A stretch of 64,000 bases of DNA from Gemella massiliensis (GCF_900120125.1 NZ_LT635544.1:449458-513457); one strand, 5' to 3'. Positions 7,858 to 16,930 are shown, numbered from the stretch's first letter. Program-made: numbers and translations. The notes: a model not told the origin generated them from the letters alone.

Positions 7858-8016
7858 ATGGCATTTTTTACACAGGCAGTTAATGTATTAAAAATTTTGG
7901 TTATGGCAGTAGGTGCAGGACTTGGAGCATGGGGCGTTATCAACTTGATGGAAGGATATGGTAATGACAATCCCGGTGCTAAGAGCCAAGGTATTAAGCA
8001 ATTTATGCCCAAATAA
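7858..8016 (+). CDS. Maff2-family small membrane protein, C-terminally truncated
   Basis: A 52-residue protein starting MAFFTQAVNVLKILV with one hydrophobic helix (about 8-30) and the conserved INLMEGYGNDNPGAKSQG block. Family members usually continue with a second hydrophobic helix and reach about 70 residues; here a stop follows KQFMPK. GAGGAGG precedes the ATG. It is part of the transfer apparatus by association. A second, more decayed copy is at 21719-21865. Confidence 0.75.
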   Translation: MAFFTQAVNVLKILVMAVGAGLGAWGVINLMEGYGNDNPGAKSQGIKQFMPK

Positions 8017-8070
8017 AGAGGGAATGACACAACTAAATCTCTAAAACTAAAACCTTAAAACAAGTAAAAA

Positions 8071-8099
8071 TTGATTATATTCAATACTTGTAGTATAAT
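8071..8099 (+). promoter_or_regulatory. Sigma-A type promoter of the XRE regulator
   Basis: TTGATT at 8071-8076, 17-bp spacer, TATAAT at 8094-8099, 44 bp before the XRE start. The same arrangement is preserved at 21928-21956. Confidence 0.75.
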
Positions 8100-8142
8100 A
8101 TCTGTAATTGTATTTACAAGAAAAAGCAGAAAGAGGGTCAGT

Positions 8143-8355
8143 ATGGCATTAAACTATAAACCGTTATGGGTTCAGCTTGCAAAAAAGGGCTTGAAGAAAA
8201 CAGATGTTATAGCTATGGCAGGACTTACCACCAATGTTATGGCACAGATGGGAAAGAACAAGCCTATTACAATGAAAAATTTAGAGAGAATATGCAAGGC
8301 ACTTGACTGTACACCTAACGATGTATTCTCTTTTGATGATGAATATAAGGAATAA
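8143..8355 (+). CDS. XRE-family helix-turn-helix regulator
   Basis: A 70-residue Cro/C1-type DNA-binding protein: MALNYKPLWVQLAKKGLKKTDVI, recognition region TTNVMAQMGKNKPITMKNLERI, then CKALDCTPNDVF. This is the one-domain regulator common on clostridial conjugative elements. ATG 8143 has AGAGGG upstream and its own promoter at 8071-8099. It probably controls element genes. The start of a decayed copy is visible at about 21993. Confidence 0.8.
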   Translation: MALNYKPLWVQLAKKGLKKTDVIAMAGLTTNVMAQMGKNKPITMKNLERICKALDCTPNDVFSFDDEYKE

Positions 8356-8387
8356 AGCGAATATTAACTTGAAAAGGAGTGTATCTG

Positions 8388-9154
8388 ATGAAGACATATC
8401 AGGATATAAATAAAGAAACCATTGACAGATGGGTTGAAGAAGGCTGGGAATGGGGTAAACCTATATCGCATGATGAATACATCAATGCAAAAAACGGAGA
8501 ATGGAAAGTACTGCTTACCCCGACTAAAGCTGTTCCGCATGACTGGCTCGGGGATCTTAAGGAAAAGAAAATCTTAGGCTTGGCGTCGGGAGGCGGACAG
8601 CAGATGCCTATATTTACCACCTTGGGGCAGAATGTACCGTACTGGATTATTCCTCAAAACAAATAGAAAGTGAAATTTTAGTTGCAGAAAGAGAAGGATA
8701 TTCCATAAAAGCTCTTGAGGGAGATATGACGAAAATCCTGCCTTTTGAAAATGAAAGCTTTGATATAGTTTTTCACCCGGGTTCCAACTGCTATGTTGAG
8801 GATGTGCAGCATATTTTTAACGAAGCATATAGAGTTCTGAAAAAAGGCGGCATTTTTCTTGCAGCTCTGGGCAATGAGATAAATTATATAGTGGACAGCG
8901 AGGAAAAAGAGATCGTTTGGAAAATGCCTTTTAATCCTTTAAAGGATGAAGCCGCAAAGGCTTTTATGATGGATGAAGATTGCGGAATGCAGTTTTCTCA
9001 TGATATGACCGAACAGATGGTGGGACAATTAAAGGCGGGATTTACTTTGGTTGATATATATGAGGACACAAACGGCTTCGGAAGACTTCATGAGTTGAAT
9101 ATTAAAACATATATTGCAACTAAAGCTATTAAATTACGGAACCGGATAAATTGA
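8388..9154 (+). pseudogene. Class I SAM-dependent methyltransferase, one frameshift
   Basis: The first frame (from ATG 8388, behind AAAAGGAG) carries the N-terminus and motif I, KKILGLASGGGQQMPIF. Near 8615-8624 it shifts. The second frame continues LGAECTVLDYSSKQIESE, then DMTKILPFENESFDIVFHP and the motif VLKKGGIFLAAL through to 9154. Restoring one base gives a complete methyltransferase of about 255 residues. The substrate is unknown. A sequencing error could produce the same picture. Confidence 0.8.
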
Positions 9155-9174
9155 GATTTACGGAGGCCGATAGG

Positions 9175-9530
9175 TTGAGATATGTACTTTTGCTACGCGG
9201 CAAAAATAAGGTATCCATAAGCGATTTAAAAGAAAGGGCGGAACTGCCCGACTGGTGGGAGCAAGAGCTGGCAAGAAGAGATGTTTTATTTTTTTTCGTG
9301 TAACTCGGATAGATTCGGACATTCTTGACTTTATAGATAAAGCGGCATTTTATAATGAAATAGTGTATGTAGGGAAACATGCGGTATTTTGGGGCAAATA
9401 TGACGAGTCGGAATACTTAAAAACCACCTACCATAAAAAATTAATGAAGCAGGATTTTTATAAGAAAATTACGATCAGAAACGGCAATACATTTGAAAAG
9501 ATCGATGAGATCCTTGAAAATGAAAGATGA
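9175..9530 (+). pseudogene. DUF1697-family protein, internally deleted and frameshifted
   Basis: From TTG 9175 the frame reads LRYVLLLRGKNKVSISDLKE, jumps directly to PDWWEQELARRDVLFF, and is broken in a T8 run at about 9285-9293. The other frame resumes with IDSDILDFIDKA, YVGKHAVFWGKYD and FYKKITIRNGNTFEKI, which is the C-terminal DUF1697 pattern. The middle (about 60-80 codons) is missing. Decayed cargo gene. Confidence 0.65.
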
Positions 9531-9554
9531 ATTTAAACTCGAGGGAGATTATAA

Positions 9555-10034
9555 ATGATCAGACTTGATGAAATTACAAATAAGAATATTTGGAAGGTTT
9601 GCGCATTGGAGCCATATGAAGAGCAAAAAGATTTTGTTGCGGAAAACATACAGAGTCTTGCGGAAGCATATACAACGAGAAACGAAGGGAATAACGCTTT
9701 ACCGCTTGCAGTATATGATAACGACACACTTATCGGATTTGTTATGATCGGCAAAGGAACCATCGGCAATGAAGAAGAGAGCCCTTTGATCAAGGAGAAT
9801 TACAGCCTTTGGAGACTGATGATCGATCGGAAATATCAGGGATGCGGTCTGGGAAAGCAGACAATAGACGCTGTAATTGCTTTGATACGTACATTTCCGT
9901 TCGGCGAAGCAAAAAAGGTATGGCTGTCGTATGAACCGGAAAACGTACGGGCAAGAGCAATTTACCTTAAGTATGGCTTTTCTGAAAACGGAGAAATGTG
10001 CGGCAATGAAATCGTAGCCGTGTATAATTTATAA
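9555..10034 (+). CDS. GNAT-family N-acetyltransferase (spermidine acetyltransferase-like)
   Basis: 159 residues, full length for the family. Acetyl-CoA-binding motif A is seen as LMIDRKYQGCGLGKQTID at about 92-109, and the C-terminal motif as VRARAIYLKYGF. The N-terminal part DEITNKNIWKVCALEPYEEQKDFVA resembles Bacillus BltD-type spermine/spermidine acetyltransferases, but the substrate is not certain. GAGGGAG precedes ATG 9555. The next gene is a second, unrelated GNAT 38 bp downstream. It is intact, unlike its neighbours on the upstream side. Confidence 0.8.
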   Translation: MIRLDEITNKNIWKVCALEPYEEQKDFVAENIQSLAEAYTTRNEGNNALPLAVYDNDTLIGFVMIGKGTIGNEEESPLIKENYSLWRLMIDRKYQGCGLGKQTIDAVIALIRTFPFGEAKKVWLSYEPENVRARAIYLKYGFSENGEMCGNEIVAVYNL

Positions 10035-10072
10035 AACCCCGTTTTAATAGATAAAGTTTGAGGAGATAAAAC

Positions 10073-10510
10073 GTGATAAGAGAGATTATTATTATATCGG
10101 ACGCAAAAGAAATACAAGAAATTTGTAAAAATGAGTTGGGATATAATGTTGATATCAATACGGTGAAAACGCAAATCGAAAAATTATCTATTGATAATAA
10201 ACATCATATCATCGCAGTATATGAAGATGAAAAAACAAATAAGGTTGTCGGCTTTATTCATGCAGAGATATATGAAAGTTTATATAGTGATATCGGATTG
10301 AATATATTAGGATTAGCGGTTAATTCTGATTTTCAAGGCAAGGGTATTGGGAAAAAGCTGATGGCTTTTATTGAAGAATACGCCTTGAAAAATAATATCG
10401 GTTTCATTAGATTAAATTCCGGATCTCATCGTTTAGAATCATATAAGTTTTATGAAAATATCGGTTATACTTGTGATAAAACTCAAAAACGCTTTATAAA
10501 AGTATTCTGA
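10073..10510 (+). CDS. GNAT-family N-acetyltransferase
   Basis: 145 residues with the central acetyl-CoA motif ILGLAVNSDFQGKGIGKKLM at about 80-99 and the C-terminal LESYKFYENIGY. The start is GTG 10073, with GAGGAG 8 bp upstream. The substrate cannot be told. It belongs to the cargo run between the XRE regulator and the HEAT-repeat gene. Confidence 0.8.
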   Translation: MIREIIIISDAKEIQEICKNELGYNVDINTVKTQIEKLSIDNKHHIIAVYEDEKTNKVVGFIHAEIYESLYSDIGLNILGLAVNSDFQGKGIGKKLMAFIEEYALKNNIGFIRLNSGSHRLESYKFYENIGYTCDKTQKRFIKVF

Positions 10511-10591
10511 TAAGTTAAATTCAAATACCCGCTTTGCAGCCGCTTCCGTTTAGCTTATGTATTTAAAGTTCAAATTCATGGAGGTATGAGT

Positions 10592-11078
10592 GTGGAATAT
10601 AATTGCGGATTTCAAAAGGACAATAAAAGGTTCAGATATCGTGCGACGGCAATTATTGTTGAGGATGGCTGTGTTCTTTTTGCCGGAAATGAAAAAGAAG
10701 ACTATTACTACTTCAATAGGCGGAGCCGTTCATATGGGTGAAACAGCGGAAGATGCGGTTAAAAGAGAAGTATTTGAAGAAACCGGTGTTGAATATGAAG
10801 TGGATCGTCTGGCAGTAATTCATGAAAATTTCTTTAATGAGAGCAGCGGCTCATTGCAGGGAACGGATTGTCATGAGATTGCATTATATTATTTGATGAA
10901 ACCTAGGGGAAGTCAGATACTTAACAGCAACAGCTATACGCTTGGAGTTAAAGAAAATATGTATTGGATCCCGATAGAAAGGCTTGAAGACTACAAGGCA
11001 TACCCCTTATTTATGAAAGAATTCCTTCAAACCGGTCATTGCGGGATTGAACATATTATTACCGATGAAAGAGCTTGA
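10592..11078 (+). pseudogene. NUDIX hydrolase, one frameshift
   Basis: From GTG 10592 (GGAGGT 6 bp upstream) the frame reads VEYNCGFQKDNKRFRYRAT, AIIVEDGCVLFAGNEKEDYY and breaks at about 10709-10713. After removal of one base it continues SIGGAVHMGETAEDAVKREV, FEETGVEYEV, a complete Nudix box (GX5EX7REVXEEXGU pattern), to 11078. An alternative continuous frame from 10590 covers the same region but has a non-native N-terminus. The substrate is unknown. Confidence 0.75.
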
Positions 11079-11110
11079 TTAATTGGAAGTTGGCGGGTAG
11101 GTGAAACTGA

Positions 11111-11728
11111 GTGAAAGAATATATTGCGAGTTTAGAAACGGAATTTTCTTTGATAGAAAACGGTTTTAAAGAGGAAGAAAAAAGAGCCTTTGCTGATTAT
11201 AAATCTAATGATAATGAATATATCAAGAAGTTGGGATTCTTAGCTTATAAATCTGACACATATCAAGTAAGAATGTATGGCGTATTTCTTTTTGGATATT
11301 TGTCAGAACAAAATGATATTCTGGTATTTATGAGAGATGAAGTTTCTAAAGATGATAATTGGAGAGTTCAGGAAGTATTAGCAAAGGCATTTGATGAATT
11401 TTGCAAAAAGACAGGGTATGAAAAAGCACTTCCAATCATTGATGAATGGTTAGAAAATAATAATCCTAATACAAGGAGAGCAGTTACAGAGGGGTTGAGA
11501 ATATGGACGAGTAGACCATATTTCAAAGACAATCCGAATGAAGCTATTAGACGAATTGCCAACTTAAAGGAAGATGTGAGTGAATATGTTAGGAAATCAG
11601 TAGGAAATGCTCTAAGGGATATAAGCAAAAAATTTCCAGAGTTAATTAAAGCTGAACTTAATAACTGGAAGTTAGAAAGCAAAGAAATAAATCAAGTGTA
11701 TAAGTTGGCGAGTAAACTTATTAGCTGA
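11111..11728 (+). CDS. HEAT-repeat / DNA alkylation repair-like protein
   Basis: 205 residues, all helical, starting at GTG 11111. Repeats such as IKKLGFLAYKSDTYQVRMYG, NWRVQEVLAKAFDEF and EYVRKSVGNALRDISKKFPEL resemble the ARM/HEAT array of AlkD-type DNA glycosylases. I could not place AlkD's catalytic Asp with certainty, so it may be a non-enzymatic HEAT protein. A more typical AlkD-like protein is encoded at 60864. A terminator follows at 11789-11820. Confidence 0.65.
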   Translation: MKEYIASLETEFSLIENGFKEEEKRAFADYKSNDNEYIKKLGFLAYKSDTYQVRMYGVFLFGYLSEQNDILVFMRDEVSKDDNWRVQEVLAKAFDEFCKKTGYEKALPIIDEWLENNNPNTRRAVTEGLRIWTSRPYFKDNPNEAIRRIANLKEDVSEYVRKSVGNALRDISKKFPELIKAELNNWKLESKEINQVYKLASKLIS

Positions 11729-11788
11729 TAAATTCCAGTTTGTCGAAGTAAAACAATTAAATATAAACAATTATATAGCAACTTATGA

Positions 11789-11820
11789 AACAGTAAATCA
11801 AAAAAGGTTTACTGTTTTTT
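11789..11820 (+). terminator. Rho-independent terminator, copy 3
   Basis: The third occurrence of the AACAGTAAA/TTTACTGTT hairpin with a T6 run, between the HEAT-repeat gene and the IS200 left end. Confidence 0.75.
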
Positions 11821-11824
11821 ATTA

Positions 11825-12455
11825 ATGGCTTTAGCCAGTTGAGGAGGCGAAGTCTCCGAAACAATAAACCACCCGCTATGCGGGTGCGAGATAAGAGTTA
11901 AACAATTGAAAAATCATCCTTTCTTGATAAAATAAGAGTAGTTCAAGCACTAAAATAAAGAAAGGATGATTTTAATTATGGCAAATAAACATAATAGTTT
12001 ATCGCATACAAAGTGGATGTGCAAATATCATATAGTATTCTCTCCAAAGTATAGACGAAAAATTATATATAATCAATATCGTAAAAGTCTGCAAGATATC
12101 ATAAGAACTCTGTGCAGATACAAAGGAGTTGAAATAATAGAAGGACATATGATGCCTGACCACGTTCATCTTGTGCTAAGCATACCGCCTAAGATTAGTG
12201 TATTTAGTTTCACGGGATATCTCAAAGGCAAAGGTGCTTTGATGATGTTCGAGAAGCATGGTCAAGCGATAGATAAACTCAGTGTGAAAGAGTACGAAGA
12301 TCCGTTCAAAAGATAGAAAGCACCTTCGAGGTGCAATCAAAGCGGCAAGGGCAATGTAGCTTGAACAAAGCGAAAGCTAGCGCCTTGAGACGCTAGCCTA
12401 GTAACTATTGGGCTTATAGCCCTAGAGTAAACCACCCTTTTTCAGGGGTGGTCAT
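11825..12455 (+). mobile_element. IS200/IS605-family element, internally deleted
   Basis: The left-end hairpin CACCCGC-TAT-GCGGGTG lies at 11870-11886 and the right-end hairpin ACCACCC...GGGTGGT at 12431-12452, as expected for the subterminal imperfect palindromes of this family. The transposase between them lacks its active-site region. There is no tnpB. Exact ends are uncertain because these elements make no target duplication. Confidence 0.7.
11978..12316 (+). pseudogene. tnpA: IS200 TnpA transposase lacking the catalytic Tyr region
   Basis: 112 residues from ATG 11978, with AAAGAAAGGA upstream. The fold begins normally (HTKWMCKYHIVFSPKYRRK) and has the HUH pair in MMPDHVHLVLSIPP. After ALMMFEKHGQ it jumps in frame to AIDKLSVKEYEDPF, the usual C-terminus. 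The intervening stretch of about 38 residues, which carries the nucleophilic Tyr in family members of about 155 residues, is gone. The protein should be inactive. Confidence 0.8.
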
Positions 12456-12548
12456 TATTTATGAAGTGTATGAAATATGGTATAATATAATATAGTCAAC
12501 AAGAATTAAAAATGTGAGATATAATAAGAATTTACATGGGGGAATAAA

Positions 12549-13286
12549 GTGACAGAAAAAGAAAATAAAGTTTATAAAATATTACTTACTCCTATCAAAT
12601 GTGATAAAAATGTCCCTAAAATTTGTTTGAAAGATAATGTTATATATAGCCCACAGCTATATAAAAGTAATCCGGATGAAGACATGTCAGATTTTAGTGT
12701 GGGTTTCTATAAAATAGTATATAAGGACATTTTAGGAGGAAATAATGTAGAAATTTTAAATGAAGATGGGACATATAAAAATGAGAATTATATGGGAGAT
12801 ACTATTCATTCATTTAATTCACTTGCGAATGTGATTTTGGGTAATAGAACGAAAAAAGAACGAAGTCCAAAAGAAGAGTGGCCTAAAGAATTAATTGACT
12901 ATCAGTCTAAGTATCATTGTTTAGCTAATTTTTGGGTTATTCCTATGTGTCATGGAAGAACGAGTGCAAAACTCAATCGCTATGATTCTCTAGATTCGTA
13001 TTTAAACAAAGTATATACAGGGGCTATAAAAAATGCAGATGAGTTTTTTCAGAAGGTTACATATGAATCTTTTTTAGAAATTCATGGTATGTCATGGTAC
13101 AAAATATCAGATAATCCATTAGAAATATATATATCAAAAGATAAGAAAGGTTGTATTGATGAAATACAACGTATATATAGTTTTTGGAATAAAAGGGCTA
13201 GTGAAATTGTAAAAAAATATAATAGTGAACTTTATGATTACTTTGATGATCTTGGATTAATAAATGTAGCTGAGACTACGAATTAA
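12549..13286 (+). CDS. Hypothetical protein, 245 residues
   Basis: Start GTG 12549 with GGGGGAATAAA upstream and a TATAAT at about 12481. Soluble, no membrane segment. The most distinctive stretch is YHCLANFWVIPMCHGRTSAK followed by LNRYDSLDSYLNKVY (about 120-157), probably the conserved core of an uncharacterised family. I do not recognise a function. It stands alone between the IS200 remnant and a B3/B4-domain gene. Confidence 0.6.
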   Translation: MTEKENKVYKILLTPIKCDKNVPKICLKDNVIYSPQLYKSNPDEDMSDFSVGFYKIVYKDILGGNNVEILNEDGTYKNENYMGDTIHSFNSLANVILGNRTKKERSPKEEWPKELIDYQSKYHCLANFWVIPMCHGRTSAKLNRYDSLDSYLNKVYTGAIKNADEFFQKVTYESFLEIHGMSWYKISDNPLEIYISKDKKGCIDEIQRIYSFWNKRASEIVKKYNSELYDYFDDLGLINVAETTN

Positions 13287-13592
13287 TGGTTATTACTTGG
13301 CTAAGTTGTTGTAATAAAAATGGTTAGGATTATGACAAATCTAAATTTATCTATCTGATACCTTTTAACGATAACCTTATGCTATCGTTAAAAGGTTTAT
13401 AGATATGTTTCCATATACAGACAAGACTATATGGCATACTTAGTATTTGCTCGTTTCATTGTGAGTGTGTAACCTTATTAGTTAAGCAATAAAGGAGATT
13501 ATATTCATTAATTATGGAATTACAAATAATCCGAGAAAATTTGTTGTTGAAATTTGTATATCTGTAAAATATGATTGATTGGAGGATTTGAT
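13287..13592. other. Intergenic region with a perfect 13-bp hairpin
   Basis: It holds arms CCTTTTAACGATA (13361-13373) and TATCGTTAAAAGG (13383-13395) around a 9-nt loop. No T run follows in either direction, so it is either a weak bidirectional terminator or a protein-binding palindrome. Nothing else is seen. Confidence 0.5.
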
Positions 13593-14294
13593 ATGTATTT
13601 TAGAGTTGAGAAAGAAATTTTTGAGAAATTGCCAAATGCCTGTTTTGGTGTTGTTATGGCAAGAGGAATAGATAATAGAAGACCATACCCCGAGATTGAA
13701 AGGCTACTGACAGAAAATATTCAAACGGCGGTATTACATTTTGAAGAAAAAAAGGTGAAGGAGGAAGCGGAGATTTTGCCATATAGAGAAGCATTTCGTA
13801 CACTCGGAATCAATCCCAACAAATATCTTTGTTCTATAGAGGCTCTTTTTACCCGTATAGCAAAGGGAAAGAAAATACCACATATAAATCCTATTGTGAA
13901 TTTGGGCAATGCCGTTTCTTTGAAATACATGCTACCAATGGGGGCGCATGATTTAGGTGGTGATGGTGATGATATTTGCATCCGTTTAGCGAAAGATGGA
14001 GATACATTTCTTCCGTTTGGTGCTGATGTAGAAGAAACACCAGATGTTGGGGAGGTTATATATGCAGTTGGACAGCAGGTACGTACAAGACGTTGGACAT
14101 GGAGACAAAGCGAACATGGCAAGATTACTGCTAATTCATCTGATATCTTTTTCCCGATAGATGGTTTCAATGATTTCAACATAGATAACGTGATAAAGGC
14201 ACAGACAGAACTGGATAGCCTCTTGAAAAATATTTTTCAATGTAAAACAAAAATTGGATTTATAGATAGTAATAACAGGGAAATGATATTATAA
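13593..14294 (+). CDS. B3/B4 tRNA-binding domain protein
   Basis: 233 residues with the B3/B4 domain also found in the beta subunit of phenylalanyl-tRNA synthetase: YREAFRTLGINPNKYLCSIE, PHINPIVNLGNAVSLKYMLP and GAHDLGGDGDD (about 75-140). Stand-alone proteins of this type are poorly characterised; some are suggested to act on mischarged tRNA, which is only inference here. ATG 13593 was chosen because GGAGG lies 7 bp upstream; a longer frame to 13575 lacks a site. Monocistronic. Confidence 0.75.
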   Translation: MYFRVEKEIFEKLPNACFGVVMARGIDNRRPYPEIERLLTENIQTAVLHFEEKKVKEEAEILPYREAFRTLGINPNKYLCSIEALFTRIAKGKKIPHINPIVNLGNAVSLKYMLPMGAHDLGGDGDDICIRLAKDGDTFLPFGADVEETPDVGEVIYAVGQQVRTRRWTWRQSEHGKITANSSDIFFPIDGFNDFNIDNVIKAQTELDSLLKNIFQCKTKIGFIDSNNREMIL

Positions 14295-14838
14295 TAAATT
14301 CGGCTTGAAGCTGAAAAGAATGTATATTACAATGTAAGCTCCAGAAATTACTTAACAACTAAGGTAAATAATAGAACAAATATTGTGCTGGATAATTTTA
14401 CGCAAGATTTTGGACTTGACTTTAAAGGAAGTACGAGTCAAAGGTAGATCTTAAACGAGAGTAAAAGCCGGTGCCTTTGGACGCTCTGGTCAGTAACCCT
14501 TGGATTATAGTCCTTGTGCAAACCGCCAGTTGAACGACCGGTCTTGATTTATACAACTAACTAAGATAGTGTTATTTCAGAAGTAAAGTGTTATTCTAAG
14601 TCTTATATTATACAGTAAAACATAGGATATCATTTCGATATGATTGATATTGTTCCGATAAAACAGTATAATATAAATAAATTGAAGCCAATACTTTGAT
14701 ATGTGAAACAGATATGGCTCTTAGAGGGTTCATAATTGACTGAAAATCATTAAAGGAACATTTGGGAATAATTGGGTATTTGAAATATAGTTAATATGGG
14801 AGTAGGTATACAATGCCTACTCCCATATTGTATGTTGG
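14295..14838. other. Non-coding region with IS200/IS605-like end remnant, a promoter and a hairpin
   Basis: 14452-14550 resembles the right end of the IS200 element at 12370-12452: the same order of a GCC...GGACGCT block, a GTAAC...TATAG...CC block and a hairpin starting AAACCGCC. A good promoter, TTGATA-17 bp-TATAAT, lies at 14644-14672 with no ORF behind it. A 14-bp perfect hairpin at 14793-14829 overlaps the stop of the minus-strand gene. Confidence 0.45.
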
Positions 14839-15839
14839 GCTCTAACACCATAACGATCCGGAGTATAGTCCGAATTAAAATTAGCTTCAATACGGTATGT
14901 CTTCCACAAGGCGTATCCTGATGTCTGTAGTTTAAGGCAGAAAAATATATCGTTCTTTATTTCTTCGTAATCGACAGGATTTAGTGAAAAAATATCGGTT
15001 AATTTCCTAGTCTTAAAATCCTTGATGGTTAGTTTTGACAAATCCTTATTATTAAATCTAATCTTGGATAATTGTTCATTATCTGCCTTTATTTCATAAA
15101 AAGTTACAATGCAGTTCTTGACCTTATCCGAATCTGACCACTCTGGCGTCAGGGACACATAGCCATATGGCTTGCCATCTCTCACCAGTTCTACAAGTTC
15201 GCCATAATAAAAGTGGTCATTACGCTTGTTTACAATCTCACTATCAGGACTTTTATTGTAAAAGGTAAAGCCTGAAGACAAGAGATCAGAAGCTCTTGTC
15301 TGACCTACAACTAGGTTGGTTTTGTCTACTTGCACTGTGATAGGCTCGGCAGGGAAACCTGATATAGATATAAACATAGTAAGGAGGAATGATGTGAAAA
15401 AAAGACCTCCAATCACTGCATTTGATGAAGAATACACATGCATGGGCTTATTTGACTTGTTACGAATTGTCGAAATAAATTTTATAATACCGTGGATGAG
15501 CATAGTTACAAGGACAATAGCCATCTGGGTTCTTAAACAGGTATAAAGTGTTTTTTGGAAATTATACGTTTTGTAATATATTACAATAAATACGATAATA
15601 TTGATAATGACAAGGCGAAAAATAAAGAAAGTCGCCTCTCTTAGAGCAATAGGATCCGTGACATCATCAAAAGTATGGTAATTTCTATGTCTAAAACCCT
15701 GACCAAACTTATAAATCCATTTAGGAACATCTTTGCCTGCCCTTACAGCTAATGCAAGCCTAAGGTAGATATAAATAGTCAATAAAAATGACAATAGGAA
15801 AATAAGGTAAAAACCTAAAACTGCTATAAAAAAGCCCAT
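14817..15839 (-). CDS. Hypothetical membrane protein with soluble C-terminal domain
   Basis: 340 residues. Four hydrophobic segments lie in the N-terminal half (about 2-26, 73-95, 108-128, 150-168), then a 170-residue extracytoplasmic-looking domain begins after FPAEPITVQVDKTNLVVG. No catalytic motif is recognised. ATG 15839 was preferred over an in-frame ATG at 15872 because AAGAGGA lies just before it. The stop codon sits inside the hairpin at 14793-14829, which may terminate the transcript. Confidence 0.6.
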   Translation of the reverse strand: MGFFIAVLGFYLIFLLSFLLTIYIYLRLALAVRAGKDVPKWIYKFGQGFRHRNYHTFDDVTDPIALREATFFIFRLVIINIIVFIVIYYKTYNFQKTLYTCLRTQMAIVLVTMLIHGIIKFISTIRNKSNKPMHVYSSSNAVIGGLFFTSFLLTMFISISGFPAEPITVQVDKTNLVVGQTRASDLLSSGFTFYNKSPDSEIVNKRNDHFYYGELVELVRDGKPYGYVSLTPEWSDSDKVKNCIVTFYEIKADNEQLSKIRFNNKDLSKLTIKDFKTRKLTDIFSLNPVDYEEIKNDIFFCLKLQTSGYALWKTYRIEANFNSDYTPDRYGVRAQHTIWE

Positions 15840-16094
15840 ATCCAGTCCTCTTTTCTGAGTTAATCTCTTCAATCAAGTATAAGTAAATTATATCATATAG
15901 ACAGCCTTGGGGTAAAAAAATTGGTATGAAACATATATTAAAAAATATACACTCATATAGACATAAGTGCATGTTATAATGCAAGTATAAAATATAGAGG
16001 AAGTCTTACCCTGATAAAGTTAAGTAGAATATATATTTAGTAATATAATAAAATATAAGAGTTTTATACATAGATAAAGAAAGGAGTGTTAAAT

Positions 16095-16220
16095 ATGAAA
16101 TTTAAGAAAGTTAATAGATTACCAATTAACGTAAAAGAGGTAATAAGGAGACGTATTAGTAACAGAACTTATGAAGAAAGGCCATTGACTGAAGAAGATA
16201 AAAACAGTCGATTTAAATGA
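16095..16220 (+). pseudogene. Nitroreductase N-terminal fragment
   Basis: 41 residues: MKFKKVNRLPINVKEVIRRR then ISNRTYEERPLTEEDK, the usual start of nitroreductase-family proteins (binding of FMN phosphate through the RRxSxRxY region). Coding homology stops at about 16203, where the sequence switches to the middle of a mobA gene. AAAGGAG precedes the ATG. Confidence 0.6.
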
Positions 16221-16930
16221 GCAAGAAAAAGCGGGAGAGTGGCGAAAAGCATGGGAAGATATTACGAACAAATATTTGAAAGAAAACAGCATACAGAAAA
16301 AAGTTAACCATCGTTCCTATCAAAGACAAGGTATAGAGCAAATACCGACCATTCATTTAAGTATATCAGCCACCCAAATGGAAAAGCAAGGCATAGCTAC
16401 TAATAGAGGAAATATCAATAGAGAAGTCAAATATCAGAATAAGATAATAAAAGAAATTGCAAGACAAATAAAATCCTTGATGAATTAGATAAGAGGAATT
16501 GGAAAAGAAGAAAAAGTAGAAAATGAAAATATCAAATCCTCCCTCTAACCAAAAGAAAATCTGCCAACCGTTTTTGAAAAGCTTATCCGTAAAAATGCAG
16601 ATAATCCTAATGCAGATTTAGAAAAATATATTGAAAGCCATCAATTCTCAAAAGAGAAAAACATCACTTTTCTATCTGAACTGAAAGAAAGTATAGTTAC
16701 TTTAAGAGATAAGAACTACAAGACCACAAGAGCTATAAAAGATACCGAAAAGAGAATAGATGATAACACCAAACTTATCGACCAAGCAGAGAAGTATTTG
16801 AAGTATAAGGATACTTATAAAGTCTATACCAAGTTAAAGAAAAGCAAGCAAGAAGATTTTTATAACGAGCATACCGCAGAGATTATTTTATTTGAAAGTG
16901 CCAAGAAATAACTGAAAGAACATTTATAGG
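16204..16930 (+). pseudogene. mobA/mobL relaxase fragment, second copy
   Basis: It reads TVDLNEQEKAGEWRKAWEDI, YQRQGIEQIPTIHL and so on, matching residues about 180-430 of the intact relaxase at 2212. The N-terminal catalytic domain is absent. Stops interrupt it at about 16486-16488, 16546, 16909 and 16927. It is a relic of a second, related mobile element. Confidence 0.8.

Noticed and set aside
16276-16488. A 70-codon frame that could be read as a small gene.
   Set aside because: It is an internal piece of the decayed mobA copy and has no ribosome site.
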